NCBI GenBank assembly: GCA_033002965.1
Contig: JAURVB010009173.1
Location: forward strand, 1 to 64,000
DNA from: Piper betle
Taxonomy: Eukaryota > Streptophyta > Magnoliopsida > Piperales > Piperaceae
Reading direction: 5' to 3'
Length of the DNA stretch: 64,000 nucleotides
The translations under genes and the position numbers were made by a program. The notes beneath the pieces were generated by a model. That model had not been told where the DNA came from, made no database searches, and worked only from the letters and a program-made list of their open reading frames with translations. Below, one piece after another: positions 62,604 to 64,000 of the stretch (position 1 is the first letter of the stretch; every line of letters begins with the position of its first letter).

Positions 62604-63011
62604 TTACTTAGGAATGGGAGTAATCCAACAAGGTCGTGCTGCGGAAGGAATTGGGACGGGATGAAACGCAGCAATATTATCCGGTGATCTGTTTCCGTGA
62701 GAGAATTCTCCCAAGTTAAAACACGAAACTCCGCCCTCCAATCTGGTCCAGTGAAAAATATAGATGGAACTATGTGTAAAACTCCTAGGTGGATGGCCTA
62801 GAATACCTTGAGCACGATATTCTTGATGATCTTGAGCACCCTCCCTCACAAACAACATTGTGTCGCCCAAGCCATCAGCTTCCACCAGCCTTCCCTCCTC
62901 CACCCGGTGCACGGTACATGTGACTATCCTGTAACCAAGATCGTAGCGTGTTACCACTAGGAGCTCCCAGGTACCTGACGACTCATCGGGTAAGCGCTGC
63001 AGCAAATCCAT
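62604..63011 (-). pseudogene. F-box/DUF295 paralogue with large internal deletion
   Basis: A 135-codon open frame, a shortened copy of the gene at 51788-52943. Its first nine codons (MDLLQRLPD) equal the start of the F-box. The next residues (ESSGTWELLVVTRYD) correspond to about residue 240 of the full gene (ESSCTGELLLVTRYD), so most of the F-box and the front half of the propeller are deleted. A segment after 'MLFVREG' reads in a shifted frame for about 30 codons and returns before 'SSIYIFH'. In the parental frame this segment has a stop. The C-terminal part (to PCWITPIPK) is in frame and shows what the other copy's C-terminus should be. It is unlikely to be functional, though it is an uninterrupted frame. 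Confidence 0.8.
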
Positions 63012-64000
63012 GGTAGGTAGATTGCCTCTAATTGTTTGTTTCTTTTCTAGTTGAAGGTTGCAGCAAATCCCTCATATTTGATGGGGTTTGATTTCATTCT
63101 AATTAGGGGATTTGACAGTAAGCTATTGCCATACACGCAGTGGAAGGGAGGCGTCTCTTTGAAAAAAACCTGTCTGATCAGTTCTCATGGTGACCGACTC
63201 AGCCCTCCCCAAATGGCAATGCTCGCTGCTCTTCGGTACTAGAGACAGACTCATGATCATCACCCTTGGGCGAAAGAGAGGCAACCTCCCACCACCAAGA
63301 TCGTTATCCGGTTAATAGGTAAAAAACATTTTTGTTCGGTCTATCGACCAGGCAGCAGCTGCAACCATGTTATATATCCCTGATATTCTAGCTTCTACTC
63401 CCACCAGAAATGGTTGCTCTACCCGAGATCTCTCTGAGGCTTCAAGCGCTCTCGTGGTTTTCGTTCTTGGCCTTGCCTATCATCAATAGTCATTATCTCT
63501 TCAGGGCTTGACGGTGAGTACGAAGTTTGTTTTTTTTTTGAGCGAGATGGTGTGTAGTTTGATACTTTAATCAAGGGAATTTTTCTAAAATGAAAAATAT
63601 AATTTGTTTTGAGCGACGTTGCCCGCACCCACGACGTTATGCTAAGGGGGTGTGGGAGAGCTCACGGTGAAGGAGGTGATCACAGGGACCGTATGTTCTT
63701 TTCAGAGATTGAGAATTGGAGCATGGACCTCATCTAATCTTTTGCCTCGCCATAGACTTGAGGTGTGGAAGGAGAATCTCTGCATGGTTATATACGAGCA
63801 GAGCCAAGGCATATATCTGTGACCAAGGGACCAGTATATTAGTTTGGCCTATGCGTGCATGGTAAGTGCAAATGCTCTTGCAAGCTACTCACTTTGGATT
63901 CATTCACCCATCTTTTGATAATTGTATTCGAATTAAGGAAAATATGTAACTAGCCACGTTTTAAAGTATTTTTTTCAAAAATAGCTAAGTTCACAAACTT
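63012..64000. other. Right end of window, no recognisable gene
   Basis: Only short chance frames. I see no repeat or RNA gene. Confidence 0.4.

Noticed and set aside
1..64000. CRISPR arrays, bacterial operons, ribosome-binding sites, tRNA or rRNA genes
   Set aside because: Nothing in the sequence supports them. Spliced plant genes show it is eukaryotic nuclear DNA, and no tRNA B-box in a plausible fold was noticed.

Overview
The window looks like a nuclear chromosome segment of a flowering plant. It is AT-rich (roughly two thirds by eye), with intron-containing genes of plant-specific type, large spaces between genes, and many LTR retrotransposon remnants, hAT-like and Mutator-like elements. 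One gene (7773-8693) has very GC-rich third positions while the other genes are AT-rich. Such a split is common in monocots, so a non-grass monocot is my best guess, but no marker here proves it.

Four genes are clear. (1) A single-exon DUF506 (PDDEXK-like) gene, + strand, 7773-8693. (2) A U11/U12 minor-spliceosome protein gene (U11-48K type), - strand, 12633-16358. (3) A bHLH transcription factor of the CIB/bHLH78-like group, 8 exons, + strand, 39063-41042. (4) An AFC2-type LAMMER protein kinase, 12 exons, - strand, 45486-49004. The bHLH and AFC2 models are exact: every junction has GT/AG ends and compatible phase. An F-box/KIB1-4 propeller (DUF295) gene at 51788-52943 is frame-broken, and a shortened paralogue of it with an internal deletion lies at 62604-63011.

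Layout: 1-1320 is a foldback-like AT-rich array beside a GC-rich tandem repeat. 1.4-7.7 kb is intergenic with one hAT-like relic. 7.7-8.7 kb is the DUF506 gene. 8.7-12.6 kb is intergenic with a well-bounded hAT MITE. 12.6-17.3 kb is the U11-48K locus, with a partial duplication of its own 5' end. 17.3-22.2 kb is intergenic with a MITE. 22.2-25.8 kb is an unusual retrotransposon whose two LTRs point towards each other. 26.7-32.8 kb is a giant solo LTR split by a second, antiparallel solo LTR of the same family. 35.4-37.2 kb is a hAT-like relic carrying another fragment of that family. 37.2-49.1 kb holds bHLH and AFC2 with spacers. 50.2-50.8 kb is a hAT MITE. 51.8-53 kb is the broken F-box gene. 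53.5-58.6 kb is a TIR element interrupted by a degraded giant-LTR retroelement. 58.7-62.2 kb is a probable second TIR (MULE-like) element. 62.6-63 kb is the F-box fragment.

Two points deserve most attention. The element at 22176-25780 is flanked by a perfect 5-bp target duplication and has nearly identical LTRs in inverted orientation around a truncated gag. It would be transcribed into a hairpin of about 1.15 kb, so it could act as a natural silencing trigger for its family. Second, the U11-48K gene and the F-box gene are each broken by two single-base losses; in every case adding back one base restores both the conserved protein sequence and the total reading frame. In U11-48K both sites are five-base runs of A, which points to assembly consensus error rather than gene death. 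U11-48K and AFC2 both act in pre-mRNA splicing, but they lie about 30 kb apart and I see no evidence of shared control.
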